Source of the DNA: Paramecium tetraurelia
Lineage: Eukaryota; Ciliophora; Oligohymenophorea; Peniculida; Parameciidae
Length of the DNA: 64,000 bases
NCBI RefSeq assembly: GCF_000165425.1
Contig: NW_001798965.1
Location: 238,231 to 302,230, forward strand
Reading direction: 5' to 3'
Under the pieces are notes generated by a model. The model was not told the DNA's origin, did no database searches, and saw only the letters and a program-made list of their open reading frames with translations. The position numbers and the translations under genes were made by a program. Positions 11,209 through 23,904 of this stretch are shown one piece after another. Every line of letters starts with the position of its first letter. The first letter of the stretch is position 1.

Positions 11209-14200
11209 ATGAAATAGCTTTCACTTTTGATATTTGAATATTTGAAGACCAAGTTTCAGCATGTCGCCACAAAGCAAGTGAAATATAAGTATCATGTAAC
11301 TAAGTCTTTGTATCACAGCTAGAAATGGAATAGGGAGAGTGTATGAATATCATGAGCAATAAAGGAAACAAGGTTAAGAGCACTTACATTAATTTTTCAG
11401 TATTAAACCTGTTTTTCAAATAATTTGAACGGATCGGAGTAGTAATTTATTTTATTGTGATGATTCTCCATTTTTCTGTATTTGGAGCAACTAGTGAAGA
11501 ACTTGTAGTGTATGTAGTGCCTCTAACAATGCATTTGGTGCTATAAATATCCAAAGCTCTTTACTTTGATCATATCAAGAGAAAGGAGGACTTTGTTGTC
11601 AATGGTCGAAAGGTGACTCGTTTTCGTAGACTAAGAAGAGACAAACCCAAATAATTGATCACTCAGTAGTAACAACAATAATAATCATCTTTCAAAAAGC
11701 CTAAGACATCGTTATATGAGAATTGTTCATGGGATTAAGTGGAATTGGGTGATATCATCTATTTAAAACGAAATGAAATTTGCCCGGCTGACATGTTGTT
11801 GTTGGATGTGTCAGATGAAATTCTTTAAGTATAAACTTAAAATTTCAGAGGTCAAACTATGGATCAGACCAGGTAACCAACACAATTGACAATGTTAAAG
11901 AATGGGCGAAACAGATTGCAAGGGTTTGATTACAAGAAGCTATTAACAGGTAGCATTCAGTACAACATTCAAGATGGTTAGATATTCGGATTTATTAAAT
12001 TGAAAAAGGATCCCAAGGGGGAGCAATTCGAGAATAGAAATATCATATTTAGAGAAGAGTAATTGAAGACATGCTAATATGTGATTGGAGTGGTATTGCA
12101 GACTGGCAATAATTGTTTTTGTTACTTGAACATGGAGAAGTAGGAAAAGAAATCGTTTTTTGTTAAGAAATCCAGTATGTTTTTTGCACTCACTCTTGGG
12201 ATATCGTTGATCATATCAATTTTCAGTTGGTTTCTCGCTTCGTTTGCAGCATGTTTACCATACAATCAAGCTGATTTTGATATCATCACTCTAGTTTTCT
12301 ATTTGCTTCAGTATTTGAAGACAACTCCAATATACTTTTACAATTGCATTGATTTAATTGAAGTATTAAATGCACACCTCAAGTTTACAAAATACAAGGG
12401 ATTCCAGAGTACCAGCATTGATTATATGCAATTAAATCCAGTATCTGTTGGAGACATGGTAATGACAGAATATGTGTGTTTCGATAAGACAGGGACGATC
12501 ACTACTGGAGAATGTAGGATTCATGCTCTGATAGTGGAAGATACAATGTATAAGTTCAGTTACAACAAAATGAATAAAAATTAATGGAATATCTTTAAGG
12601 AAAACATTCAAAACTAAATCAAACAGGATCCAAACTTTTAGATGGAGGAGATTGACGAGTCAGATCCTGAGATTTAATCTAAAAAGATTAGACATACAGG
12701 AATATTCAAATTGACTATTCAACACAGGACTTCAAAGAAGATACCCAGTTATGAATCAGGGAGACAAGACTTGGCTAGTAGTAAAAGTATTGCAAATCCA
12801 ATGGATGACGGAGATGGAGAATTTGAGAATATGAAATTGGAAGATTTTGATGACACTCATTACAGAATCACTCCTGAACTATGTACTAATAAACCAAAGC
12901 CATTCTTCAATAAGAAGGCCCTTGCTACTGCTCCTGTCTAAGTAGGTGCTAGTTAAGGGGGTTTGCACTAACTTCAAGAGGATGAAATGCTCATCAAGTA
13001 ATCATCTTATAAGGATGAGCAAAGATCATTTGATAACAAATCGATAATGAGTAGGAAGATACTGGAGAATTCATCAAGAGATATGAAGAGATAACAGAGC
13101 ATTAAAAAGTCTATGCAAATGGATAAGGTTGCTGAGGAGGACTTGGAAGTGATCTTTTCAAGAGAGAATGATTTCTATAAGCATCTTATTCATGGATTGA
13201 ATAAGTTATTGTATTAGGAAGCCATTTTGTCACTCCTTTTGTGTTAAGAGATTGTTTCCAGATACTCTCCAAGTGAAGATCATTTCATGCATGATTCAAC
13301 ACAATTTACATTTGATTAGGAACTCCTAAGATTTGTCAGTCTGTTGGACATTAAATTTTTATGTTGCAATGAATTCAATGGTAAAGTGGTCTATATAATC
13401 GATTTCTTTGGTGAAGTGTTGGAATTTCAGGTTATGGCCAATTATCATAATGGCACACAGCAGGGAGTGTTAGTACTCTATCCTGATAAATTGCAAGAGA
13501 AGTTTCTATTGATTAATGAGAGTGATCCAATGGAAAGTTTACAATACATATTTATTATGAGAGAAGAAACCAATTCATTGCCTGTCTACATTGATGTTGA
13601 TAAAGGAAGCAGGGAATATTGGGATAAGGTATTCCAGAAATTACACATGTGTGGAATGAGATCAGTAATCTATTCCAAAGTGTACTTAAAGGAGAAAGAT
13701 GCAAGTCTGTTTATGTCTCGTTATCAAGGAGAAGAAGGAATGAATGCTTTTAATGAACTCTCCAAAGATATGCAGATAATCCAAGTTGTTGGTGTCAAGG
13801 AATAGATGCGAAAAGACACCAAACCTTTGATTAATCAAATGAAACAGGCTGATCTCAGTTTGTATCTTTTGAGTGGAGATGAAATCAGCAGAGTATTGCC
13901 AATCGCTTTCAAATCAAAAATAGTCAATCATCATGACACTCTGCTCTACTTAGACAACGAGAATGCTAGAGTGGTGATGAAGAACCATCTTACCATCATC
14001 TCACAATAACTTAAATTGGATGAACAGGCATCGTCCAAACCCTTGAGAATGAGCACTCTTGACAAGTATCATAAGACTTTCACTTAAGAGGAGAAGTATA
14101 CAACCTATCCTGATATCAAATCGTTTAGCATTGTTTTGAGTGGTGAGTATTTCAATGACATCCTCTCTGACAGTTACCTATTGTCTCACTTTATGTTTCT

Positions 14201-17200
14201 GCTTTATTTTAGCAATTCTTTGGTGGCTTATAAACTTAATTACAATCAGAAGGCTAAGATCATCAATATCATCTAGACTTCCTTTATTGGCAACAAACGA
14301 GTTTTGGCTGTTGGCGACTCATTTAATGATATTCACATGTTTTGTCAAGCCAATATTGGAGTGCAGTTTTGCCATTTCCCTATGTAGAATCAGTCTTATT
14401 AGAGGGGCAATACAAAATTAAAGTTAAACAGGAAAGTCACTTCTAATAAATTATTGGATAATCCCTTAAATCGTAAATTCTTATAAAATGAAATGTGGAT
14501 CATACCCACTGCTGATGTTTGTTTGAAGGATTATGTTAATTTAAGTGCCTTAATGTTTTTTGAGAGCAGAATATTTGCTGAAGTCTATGATGATTTATTA
14601 GTTTTCTCGTTTTATAGATCATTACTTATAATTTATATATTATTTCTCTATTATGCAACCTATTGTAGTTAGAACAACACTATATTTACAGGTACTTGGC
14701 TCACTGTATATTAAAGCATCCTCTTATTTATTCAACAATTGGTAAGTTTGAAATCGAAAATGCGAAGATAATATGATAAAGACTCAATTACCTACATAGA
14801 ATAATTCAAGAACAACATTAAGATATTCAAAAAGAAGAAGGTCGCCTCCTTCATCCTCAAGATCAACGGAAATGCCTTATTGGATGCAGTCTTGCTCTAC
14901 ATTTCCCTAAGAATATTGGACGACATTCCCATAGACACTTTCAAGCAAATGCTCCTAATCTTGTTGATACTGAGCGATATCGTTAAGTTGATTGTCTCTA
15001 CTAATTACAGCAAATATGCTTGGATTGCCTTTATTAGCACATACTGTCTATGCTGGCTCCTGATGGCAATTCTCACTGCATACTTCGACAATATGGATGG
15101 CTTTATACTCATGTTCACATTGCCACAAACTTGGTTGGCTCTATTTTCCTATGTTTTTACACAATACTGTTTTAGTAGTATCATTGAGATGATTCAATCC
15201 CTCTTTTGTTAATCCCTCATTGATAAAGAGCAATACGAGGAGGTTTAGAATTTCATTGTGAAACCACCCAAAAACGGTGCCAAAAAGTATCATAATTTGA
15301 TCAAAAGATTCGCATAACTGGCTGGAAAGGTGTTTAAAAAGAATAAGGATGAGATGGATATTGCAATATAGGATGTGATATGCGAACTAAAGGTGAATTC
15401 TGATAGGATCAACAAACTGACCTTGAGATTTCTAAACAAGGACACAGAGATGAAGTTCAAAAGGATGTCCAAATTGAGGTGGATCAAATTCGAGAAACTC
15501 AAATTAGGGTTATAACTCATTTTTTTGGAAGTCTTCGCTCTAATCATATATATATTAACCTACAAAACTGATGTTTAAACCAGGACTTACTTCATTATAT
15601 ACATCCTAAGCATAAGTTGCCAATCCATATTACTAATAACAATATTTTCAAGTATCTACTTGAAACATTTCTTTTAAATCAATTTAATTATAGCTTGCAT
15701 TAGACTCCTAACCAAAATGGTGTCTGATTTTGCATAGGATGGAACCTACGACATCCTATTGAGTCAATCCTACATAGTGATCATAATCTTTTCGAAATTG
15801 CACATCCCATTGCTTAATTTTACCATAGCTACCTTGTCCATAGTAGGATTCTTTAGAAAATTCTTGGCTGGAAAGGATTACTACCAGATAATCAACGGCA
15901 ATTTGATAGTGCTGATAACTCTAATCCTATTCATATCCTTGCAATACAAATTGAATATGCTGGAGAAGTAGGATTTCATGTTGACTGCAACACTCAATCA
16001 GGAGACCACACAAATGACCAATGTGCTGTCCATTCTATTGCCTAAGTTCATTCGAGATAGGATCAATGCAAGTAAGATATTAATATGATATTTTAAGAGG
16101 GGATGTATGAGATACAGGAGAATCAAGGAGAAGTCTCCATTCTATTCTGTGACATATGTGGATTTGATGATTTGATTGCAGTTGAGAAGGAGAACGTTGT
16201 TAATCTATTGGATAGTCTATTCAGAGGATTTGATGCTTTGTGTGTTTCTAATGGGATGCAAAAGATTGAGACTGTAGGAAAGACCTACATGGCAGCTGGA
16301 GGATTGAGAGCAGTGGATCAAGGCACAAAATTCATCAACCAAAGCGCTGTGAAAAGAGTAAATTCATTATCCTATATTCGAAGGCAGTTTAATTATCCCT
16401 TGAGATGATGGAATATTCCAAGAAATTCAAGTTTGGCTAGACTGGCAATATTAGAATTAAAATTGGCATTCATTATGGCAGAGTGATTGCTGGAGTTATT
16501 GGACACCACAAGCCTCAGTTCTCATTAATTGGTGACACTGTTAACACAACAAGCAGAGTGTGTTCCACTGGCTAAGATGGAGAAGTCACCATTTCTAATG
16601 AAGCCTATATGGAATTGAACATGCCAGACTTATAGTTTAATTAGAGGAAAGTCAATGCTAAGGGTAAAGGAGAATTGATTACGTGGTAAATCATCACTCA
16701 GATTAAGAGAAATACTGATAAGAAAGAAAGGAAAAAGAAGGGACTTATCCCCAAATTCGATTCAAGTTAATAAGATCAGTAAACAATGAATAGACTAGAT
16801 CCTGTTACTCCTAAGACTGAACATCGTTAATTAAGAGTACCATCACAATCAAGATAATTTGATATGCTGACGAGTAATTCCAGTCAGCGAATTGAAAAAT
16901 AACTATCTTAAGAAAATAATTCAAATAGTCAAATATTGTTGAAGGATTCATTATAAAAGGATTTGGTTCCCATTCGAAAACGAGGACAACGAGGTCCTAC
17001 TTTAATTATGAAACAACAAGATAATAGATCTGCTTTGGCTCTGCAATTACAACATTCAGGCAGTTAGAATGCGATCCAATAAACTAGTAATAGGAATCTT
17101 CCTCCGATTGTGGTTTATTAGGCTGAAGAAAGTGCCCATTCAAACAACAATTTCAGAGAAGAATCATTTCATGAAAAAAATCAAACAAACCTACTCCATG

Positions 17201-18694
17201 ATCTATCTTAAAAGCTCAGAAGAGATTTATACATTGAAATGATAGATGAGGCACCAGATTATGAAATTGAAATTGAGAAAATCTAATTTGATGAGGATGA
17301 GCAATTTGTTAGTGAAGCACTTTAGTTAGAGAAATCAAAATTCTACCTCGATTTTAAAGATAGCCAAAAGGAATTGGGTAAAGAATTTATGGATTAAAAA
17401 GAAGGCATTAACATAGTGTTAATACTGTTATTGCACTTTATTTAATATGTCTCCAAGACCTTTTCTCTACTTTTTATGTAAAATGAACCAAATTGGCTTG
17501 CTGTCTTTGTGATACGATTTATAGTCTCCACTCTTTTGTTAGTATTAGCAATACTACAAAACAAGAAATTAAAACATCGCTTTTACAAATACGAATATTT
17601 CTTGACTACTTATATTGCATTGTTGATCAGCATAATATTGGAATTTATTATCCTAACTAAGAAATCAGTCGAATTGTAAGCAGCAGAAGGAATCCTACTA
17701 ATATGCTTCTTCTCTTCAATACCAAACATCTCAATAAAATTCAAAATTTGCTTTAATTTTTGTTTTTTTGTAGCTCAATTGTTGATCGTCTTAATTAAAT
17801 ACGAAGATTTATCTGTAGCCTATTACACTGTGTTTTAAAGTTGCATGACCTTCATTATTTAATACCATTTATTCTTCTAGGATTTAGGTACATTTAATAA
17901 CAAAAGATCCCTTGAAACAAAGAAATTGCAAACTTAAAATTTGGTCAAGTATCTACTACCATCTCATATACTGAAATAGTTCCTATCAAATACAAATTAA
18001 AGAATGGTGCTGGTTGATTAATTCGAAGATGCCACATTATTATTCGCAGACATAGCTGGATTTACTGAATATTCCAGCAAAGTTGAACCTGAACAAGTCG
18101 TAAATATGCTTAGGAATCTATTCACTGAATTTGATAAGAAATGTTTAACTTAGAATGCTTATAAATTGTACACAATTGGAGATTGTTATGTTGCCTTTGG
18201 TATCGTTGATGTAACCCAAAGAAACCCAGCTTAGGAAGCCAGAAATGTTGTTGAATTGGGATTCCAAATGATCGAAACTATTAGACAAGTGAGAGCCATC
18301 ATAGGGTTTGATGGATTGGATATGAGAATTGGAATTCACACAGTAAATAATTGTTTAAATTCAATAGGGCTGTGTAATTGGAGGAATATTGGGTACTGAA
18401 ATAGTGAGATATGATGTTTATGGAGCAGACGTAATGATTTCGAATAAGATGGAATCCAATGGAGAACGTGGCAAAGTCCAAGTGTCAGAGGAAACTAAAC
18501 AATTACTTGAACAAAGTTTCCCTGATCAATTTCTATTTACTTTCAATAAAGAAGTTGAATTTAAATCGATTAATCGCAAAACTAAAGGTTACTTCATTGA
18601 ACCAGTTAGAAATGATAGCAATGATGACTTTGAAGATGTTAAGAACCTATAATTAGTTAAAGAGATGGATTAATTAGATTACGATAGGAAATGA
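11209..18694 (+). CDS. P4-ATPase/guanylyl cyclase fusion
   Basis: This ~2,450-residue bifunctional membrane protein is of the type described from Paramecium, Tetrahymena and Plasmodium: an N-terminal P4-type ATPase-like half joined to a guanylyl cyclase. ATPase features are NKVKSTYINFSVLNLFFKQF, the phosphorylation motif FDKTGTITTGE (~residue 425), hinge motif GDSFNDIHMFCQ (~1030) and many hydrophobic segments. The first catalytic loop, EVSILFCDICGFDDL..KIETVGKTYMAAGGL, is C2-like. The second, ATLLFADIAGFTEYSSK..YTIGDCYVAFG, is C1-like and carries both metal Asp residues. This order is inverted relative to mammalian adenylyl cyclases. The Glu in KIETVG favours GTP over ATP. Introns are 16072-16097 and 16358-16383 (both ending AAG) and 18343-18367 (TAG). 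The exact N-terminus is uncertain: ATG 11209 opens a frame that breaks near 11,340, just before MSNKGNK. Confidence 0.93.
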
Positions 18695-18728
18695 GAAATT
18701 AATTAAATATTTATTCTATAATTAATTA

Positions 18729-19352
18729 TCAGTGCCAACAATGTCTATCTCTACTCTATTTTGCTCTCATTAAAACTAGTTCCTCTCTACTCAATCCCCC
18801 ATCAACAGCCACTTTATCAGTCTTATAACTCCACATTCCACTCTTTTAACGCATCTCAAGTGTTTATTTCTATTTTTGTATTTTTTTAGCCACTCCAGCG
18901 AACTTTTCCTCCAGTCTATCCTCTAAACTTTTCATTTCCTCAACTGTCGGTTTCTTGCGAAATTGATATGGTTTGAACACTGGAATGTCTTAACCAAATG
19001 GTTCTCTTATTAATAGAGACTTTTGATTCAACATAGTCAAAATCTCTCTAGATTCCATTTCCAATGTTTATTCATTAAGAACCACTAAGAAGTCTCCTGC
19101 TTCCAATTATTTTAAGAATTAAGTGTCCTAACCATGAACAGAGGTCCCTGATGTAAATATCATTCCCATTCCATCTTATAATGGTTTCTCGATCACCACT
19201 CTCTTCGCTGGTCCCTTCTCTTAAATCTTTTCCAAGAATAGTTATTCATCTTATGCCAGTTCCTCTCTTTCTACCTTGTTTCTTATCTTCAATTCATTTC
19301 TCTATTGTTTCTCCCCAAACTAACCTTTCAATTTTAACTTCCCTAAACTCAT
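18729..19352 (-). CDS. Conserved protist protein, function unknown
   Basis: The single-exon frame of 207 codons runs from ATG 19352 (MSLGKLKLKGQFGEKQQRNE) to TGA 18729-18731, only 34 bp from the end of the cyclase gene (convergent). Its central part, MIFTSGTSVHGQDTQFLKQL followed by EAGDFLVVLNEQTLEMESRE and LLIREPFGQDI, resembles a beta-rich module that I recognise from uncharacterised kinetoplastid and ciliate proteins (GTxVxGxxTxFL..L..GD). The C-terminus is helical and basic, with KSGMWSYKTDKVAVDGG. There are no catalytic motifs and no membrane segments. The function is not known to me. Confidence 0.75.
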
Positions 19353-19424
19353 TTTAATAATAATACCAAACAAATAGATTAAATCAAATTATATCAACTT
19401 ATCATAAACATAAACAATATATTT

Positions 19425-20366
19425 TCAATAAATCTATAATGGTACTTTTGGCGCGTATTTTGGAGCATAAGTATCATATAACTCCTTCAATCCCTGGATA
19501 TAAATTTGGTGATATTTATCCACATCTTCTTTTGATGGATTCTCAATCTTAGGCAATTCTATTCCTTTACCACAAACTGTTATCATCTCAATGTTAGGTT
19601 CCTATTTAACATAATACATTCTAATACAGGCACTGTGAAGAATCTGCTCCAATAGATGGTCCCAATCAACTTAAATTTGTTAAGCCAAAGTCTCAAAGAT
19701 TAAAACCCGTTGTAAGTATAAAACATATTATTTTCACCAAACGTAAACACAGGGTAGATTGTAGTCCCGTATCTCAGTGCATACTTTATGAAGCCCTTTC
19801 TCTCCTTTATGTAAACCCTATTTTCTCCATATTTAGTGAGTGTGGCCTCCTCGAAACCTCCCACCATTATGCCTACATTCGATCCCTTCTTCAACAACTT
19901 AGTGAGATTCTCTGGATGCACTCCTTCCAATCCAAATAGTGTTAGGAGGAGTCCCGAAAATGGTATTGATAATGCGAATCGTGAACTCAATACAATTAAA
20001 TTTTCAAAGAAGGTATTCTTCGTATACAAATTATGAACCATTCCCATACTGTATATGCCGTGTGGATGGAAGCAAAACTAAATTATTACCATCTTTTACC
20101 ATTGAATTGTTTTTTTTGGGTTTCTCCATTTCCACTATTTCTCTCTTGTCAAACCATTCCATGATATTAAACCATAGTTAAAATTTTATGAAGGCTTCTG
20201 ACTTTCCATACTTCAATTGCAAAATCATAGTCACAACAAATAGGGCAATATTCCAAGATTCTCTATAAGCAATCAATCTGTAAAACATGTAGCCTGCTAA
20301 TCCCATAAATAAGATCCAGAATTAAAAGAAGAATGTGCCCAAAACTGCATTTAAAGGTTTAGCCAT
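19425..20366 (-). CDS. DGAT2/MGAT-family acyltransferase
   Basis: This ER membrane acyltransferase acylates diacylglycerol or monoacylglycerol with acyl-CoA. Two hydrophobic segments near the N-terminus (MAKPLNAVLGTFFF; ILFMGLAGYMFYRLIAY) are followed by the catalytic FHPHG motif (FCFHPHGIYSMG), the GGFEEA motif and KGFIKYALRYGT. The C-terminus EPNIEMITVCGKGIELPKIE and YIQGLKELYDTYAPKYA matches the family. Two introns restore the frame: 20078-20099 (22 nt, just before FCFHPHG) and a 26-nt one (GTATTA..AAATAG) before EPNIEM. Length ~298 residues, slightly short but normal for the family. DGAT versus MGAT cannot be told apart here. Confidence 0.92.
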
Positions 20367-20916
20367 AATTTAATAATTTATCACTTTGCGAAGAAAGAGT
20401 TTTCTTATTTTTAAAGTAAATTATTATTACGATTTCGATTAAATAAAGACGTATTTATGAAATAATTATTATTAAAATTAAGATGAAAAAATTATTTTTA
20501 ACATTTATATTACATAATATTTTAAATTTGTATATTATCGTTTGAATTCTTAGGTTTATTAATATATTCCTGTTACATTTAAATTTTCATATTAATGGGT
20601 TTTAATAAAAGAGATTAAATGGTATACATTATTAAGATGATTAACATCTAAGTAATTCCAGTTATCCCTTTAAATAAATTTCTTTAATGAATCTACCTTA
20701 CACCAAGATATTTACTATATAATCAAGAGAATGTTGAAAGAATGTTTAATGATATAAAAGAGATAAATAAGAATTGTATTTAAAATAATGTATATATGTT
20801 CAAATGAGTATAACTCTGATTTTATGTTTTACAACAGCATAAAAATGAGCATAATCAAATTATAATTGATGAATTAATAATTAATATTTATAATTTGCAT
20901 AAAGCTATTTTGTATC
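20367..20916. other. Intergenic, AT-rich
   Basis: This is 550 bp upstream of the acyltransferase start and downstream of the calpain stop. I see no coding frame or structured RNA. It presumably includes the acyltransferase promoter and the calpain 3' end. Confidence 0.6.
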
Positions 20917-23241
20917 TCATATTAACTTAAACATAATCGATTATTTGTATGAGTATCCTTTGCTTGGATCGACGGATTGTAATTATATCAGTTTTGATTA
21001 CCCAGGAGGAATTTCTACGACTACATCTCTGGAGATATCTATGCCTACTCCTTTCAGGTTGGTGACTTCAAATGTAATGGTCTCTTAATATGTTCTGGAT
21101 TCTTTATTTTCATAAAAGAAAGCAACTCCAGCAGGGAACTTAACAAGATAAAAGAAAACTTGTATATTCTTTTTTATGTAAAATATTATACTTATCCTTA
21201 CATGCTTCTTTAGACTTTTTAATCTGGCTTATGGAGAGCTTGTTGAATGATATCTTAATCAGTTTTGGCTTCGATCACTTGGGTTTAACATTTCAATGCG
21301 TATCCATAGGAACCTCCACCTTGTTTAGTAACTCTATATTTGACCATGACAGTAGAAAGAGGCTTGCATTAGATTTGAACATCGGCAGGATTCGTATAAG
21401 GAGGACAAATTTCTAAGTTTTATATTTTATCCAAATGAAGAAGTTCCTGAAGAGTTTTTTTAGTTGTCTAATTTTGATACCAATAATAAAGATATCCACC
21501 AACGACTCCAGAAATTCTTCTAATTCCTGGTTCAATGTCTTTAACCTTTTCCTCATCAGTGTCTCTTTCATGTGCTCTTAGGAATCCATCGAAGATTGTA
21601 CCTATAGCCAATTTTTCTTGACCAGATGGAAATTGCAATTCAGAAAATTAGACTGAATTTGATCCGTAACAAGAAATTGCTAAATATCGATCATAATTTT
21701 ATGCCCAATCTACTTCAATATACAAGGCATAATATCCAGGTTCAAATGTCTTTTCAACAACAATATCCCTCTCATTATCAAAAGCACAACCTGAATAATG
21801 TAATACTTCTTTTGTATTCTTATCTAATTCACCAACTATCAATCTGGCTAATGAATATTAATGACCTTTTTAGAAAAATCGTTTATCTGATTAGGTCAAA
21901 GAAATAAATGCGTGTGCTTTCTAATAAACTTTCATCAAGATCACTTTTGTAGTAACTGTGTCCTATGCATTTACCTACAGTGTTGTGGCTGTATAGAAAT
22001 AATCTGGTTTGAATTTGCACACGCAAACCTAACTAAATTCAGTTATGAAATCTTTAACACTCATCCAAAAGATTCCATCATCCTTTTATTATACTTATAA
22101 TCTCTATCTTAATTCAGGTGTCCATTTTGCAGAATTATCACTCCAGTCTTTTGTCCATTCTTTTCTACCCCAAGGCTATTCAAATTTACACTAAATGTAA
22201 TACATTTCTAATCTTAATGATTCTATCAGGTTGTCCATCACTTCCAGTAACCCTTTGCACATCCAAAATTGCATAGCAATGCTAAGATACTATACCACCT
22301 CCATTGTCTAATTCTACACCTTATTCATTAGTCTCCGAAGATGCTGTCAATATGTATTTTTGTTTGTCATTTTTCTCCATGAAATCCCAACATAAATCAG
22401 CATCTTTTAAGGTTTCCCCTTTTCTGATAAAATATTCACTTGGGGCTCCAGTTAAATCCTTTAAGGCACAACTTGCTAATCCTGATTCAATTTTGTGATA
22501 AGACCCAAATAATTTAGCATAAGCTTTTTCCAACAGAAGCACCCACAATTCATTTCCATTTGCTTTTGAAAATATTGGACCTCCTTAAAGATTACAAGGT
22601 ATAGTGAATGCGTCCACAACTATTTCCTGTAAAATTCCATTCTTACACATATAAATACCATAAAGGCCTTAACAATTTAAATAATACTCTTACCACTTTA
22701 TTAATACTCTTGATGTCTGAATAATTTCTAGATTTATTGGGGGATCTCAGCCAAAGCAGACAAGGAACTTAAAAAATAGCAATCTCCAAGTTCTCCTTAC
22801 TTGATGTCCATTGGATCAATTGACTATTGATTTTGTATGGATTAATACATCAAACAACTTGATTTAACCAGCCTGCAAAAACTGGTCTGGTCTCTTCCAT
22901 GCGATGTCTTTTCCCTTCTTAAAATTGGGGTCCGATGAAAGGCTGCTTCGAACAGGTGGAAATTTGGAATCTTCAAATATTGCTTATGATTTGTTGCGCC
23001 TAAATATGATCCAAAATCAATACATTTCTTCAAGAGCCAAATCATAATCTGTTTTAGTTTAATTGGCAACAGTATGCTAGGGCACAATTCGATCAGCAAT
23101 AGTGTGTGTTTTATTTTGCACAACTTATGGTTGTTATTCAGGAACAATAGTTGTGTCGAAAACGAAAGGTTTATACTCTGTTTCAGGAGCATGATCATGA
23201 GCAGGAACTTAGATCTATTTAGTGCTTGTACAAATTCCCAT
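20917..23241 (-). CDS. Calpain-type cysteine protease with MGxC start
   Basis: The start at 23241 gives MGICTSTKQ, a good N-myristoylation plus S-acylation signal, so the protease is probably membrane-anchored. The calpain core is complete: catalytic Cys in GELGDCYFLSSLSAL, PIFSKANGNELWVLLLEKAY, catalytic His in GIVSQHCYAILDVQ, and catalytic Asn in RNPWGRKEWTKDW, then DDGIFWMSVKDFITEFSQV. It continues into beta-rich domains that read through without TGA for more than 300 residues, ending SYKQSIMFKLI. Introns are a 24-nt after EEM, a 25-nt before SIDPMDIKQ, a 26-nt ending AAG before GLYGIYM, and a 28-nt splitting RN/PWG. One frame transition near 21,180 is unresolved. The His context (QHCY instead of GHAY) is unusual. 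No EF-hand domain is seen. Confidence 0.92.
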
Positions 23242-23436
23242 ACGATAAAAATATTATTATTTATTTGTTATCCAAAAAAAAGATATTTATAACTGTCAAA
23301 TTCTTTTGTAATTATTTATTTTTTGTTTTCATACCTTTATATAAACGTAGATAATTTATATTAATTTCACATAAATAAGAAATAACAACCTTATGCAAGG
23401 ATGTTTTAATTAATAATTAAAAAATAATTTATATTT

Positions 23437-23865
23437 ATGAACAAAATTCGAACAATCTCAAGAAATATCGCAACAATGATATCAAAGTCATCATTGAACC
23501 AAGTTAAAAGAACCTAGATTTTTAAGAACCTCACAAAAAACTAAGACTTTATAGCATCTGGTGAAGTTAAACTTTTTCAGTAATAATGTGTTTAAGAGAA
23601 AATAACAAGTCCAATTGCAGATTTATAAAATATACAATATAAACTATTTAAGCAATCCATCAGACATGGTTTATCAGAGTTAGTTAGAATCGATAGAAGT
23701 TAACCAAGGACTCACAAGAATATCAATTATGCTGGTGATTACGAATCCAAATTCGTGCATTCTCATTTCATACATGCATTATACTTGAATAGAATTGGAG
23801 CTAATGATTACTACTTTACAGTAGATGATTTGAAAACAACTCAAAGTGAATACCACAGAACTTGA
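23437..23865 (+). CDS. Small protein, possibly mitochondrial
   Basis: A single-exon frame of 142 codons runs from ATG 23437 to TGA 23863-23865. The N-terminus MNKIRTISRNIATMISKSS is rich in Arg, Lys and Ser without acids, like a mitochondrial presequence. The C-terminal part (YAGDYESKFVHSHFIHALYL, NDYYFTVDDLKTT) has good composition, but I do not recognise the family. It is divergent from calpain and convergent with the EF-hand frame. Confidence 0.6.
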
Positions 23866-23904
23866 ATTTGTAATGATGTAACTTAAAACATTTATATACA
23901 TCAT

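Noticed and set aside
12177-16408. Several separate ORFs that look like independent genes (under the standard code)
   Set aside because: They are fragments of the single cyclase gene, separated only by TAA/TAG (Gln) codons and two 26-nt introns.
19836-20181. Two + strand ORFs inside the acyltransferase gene
   Set aside because: They are antisense shadows of the DGAT2-type gene, which carries FHPHG and GGFEEA on the minus strand.
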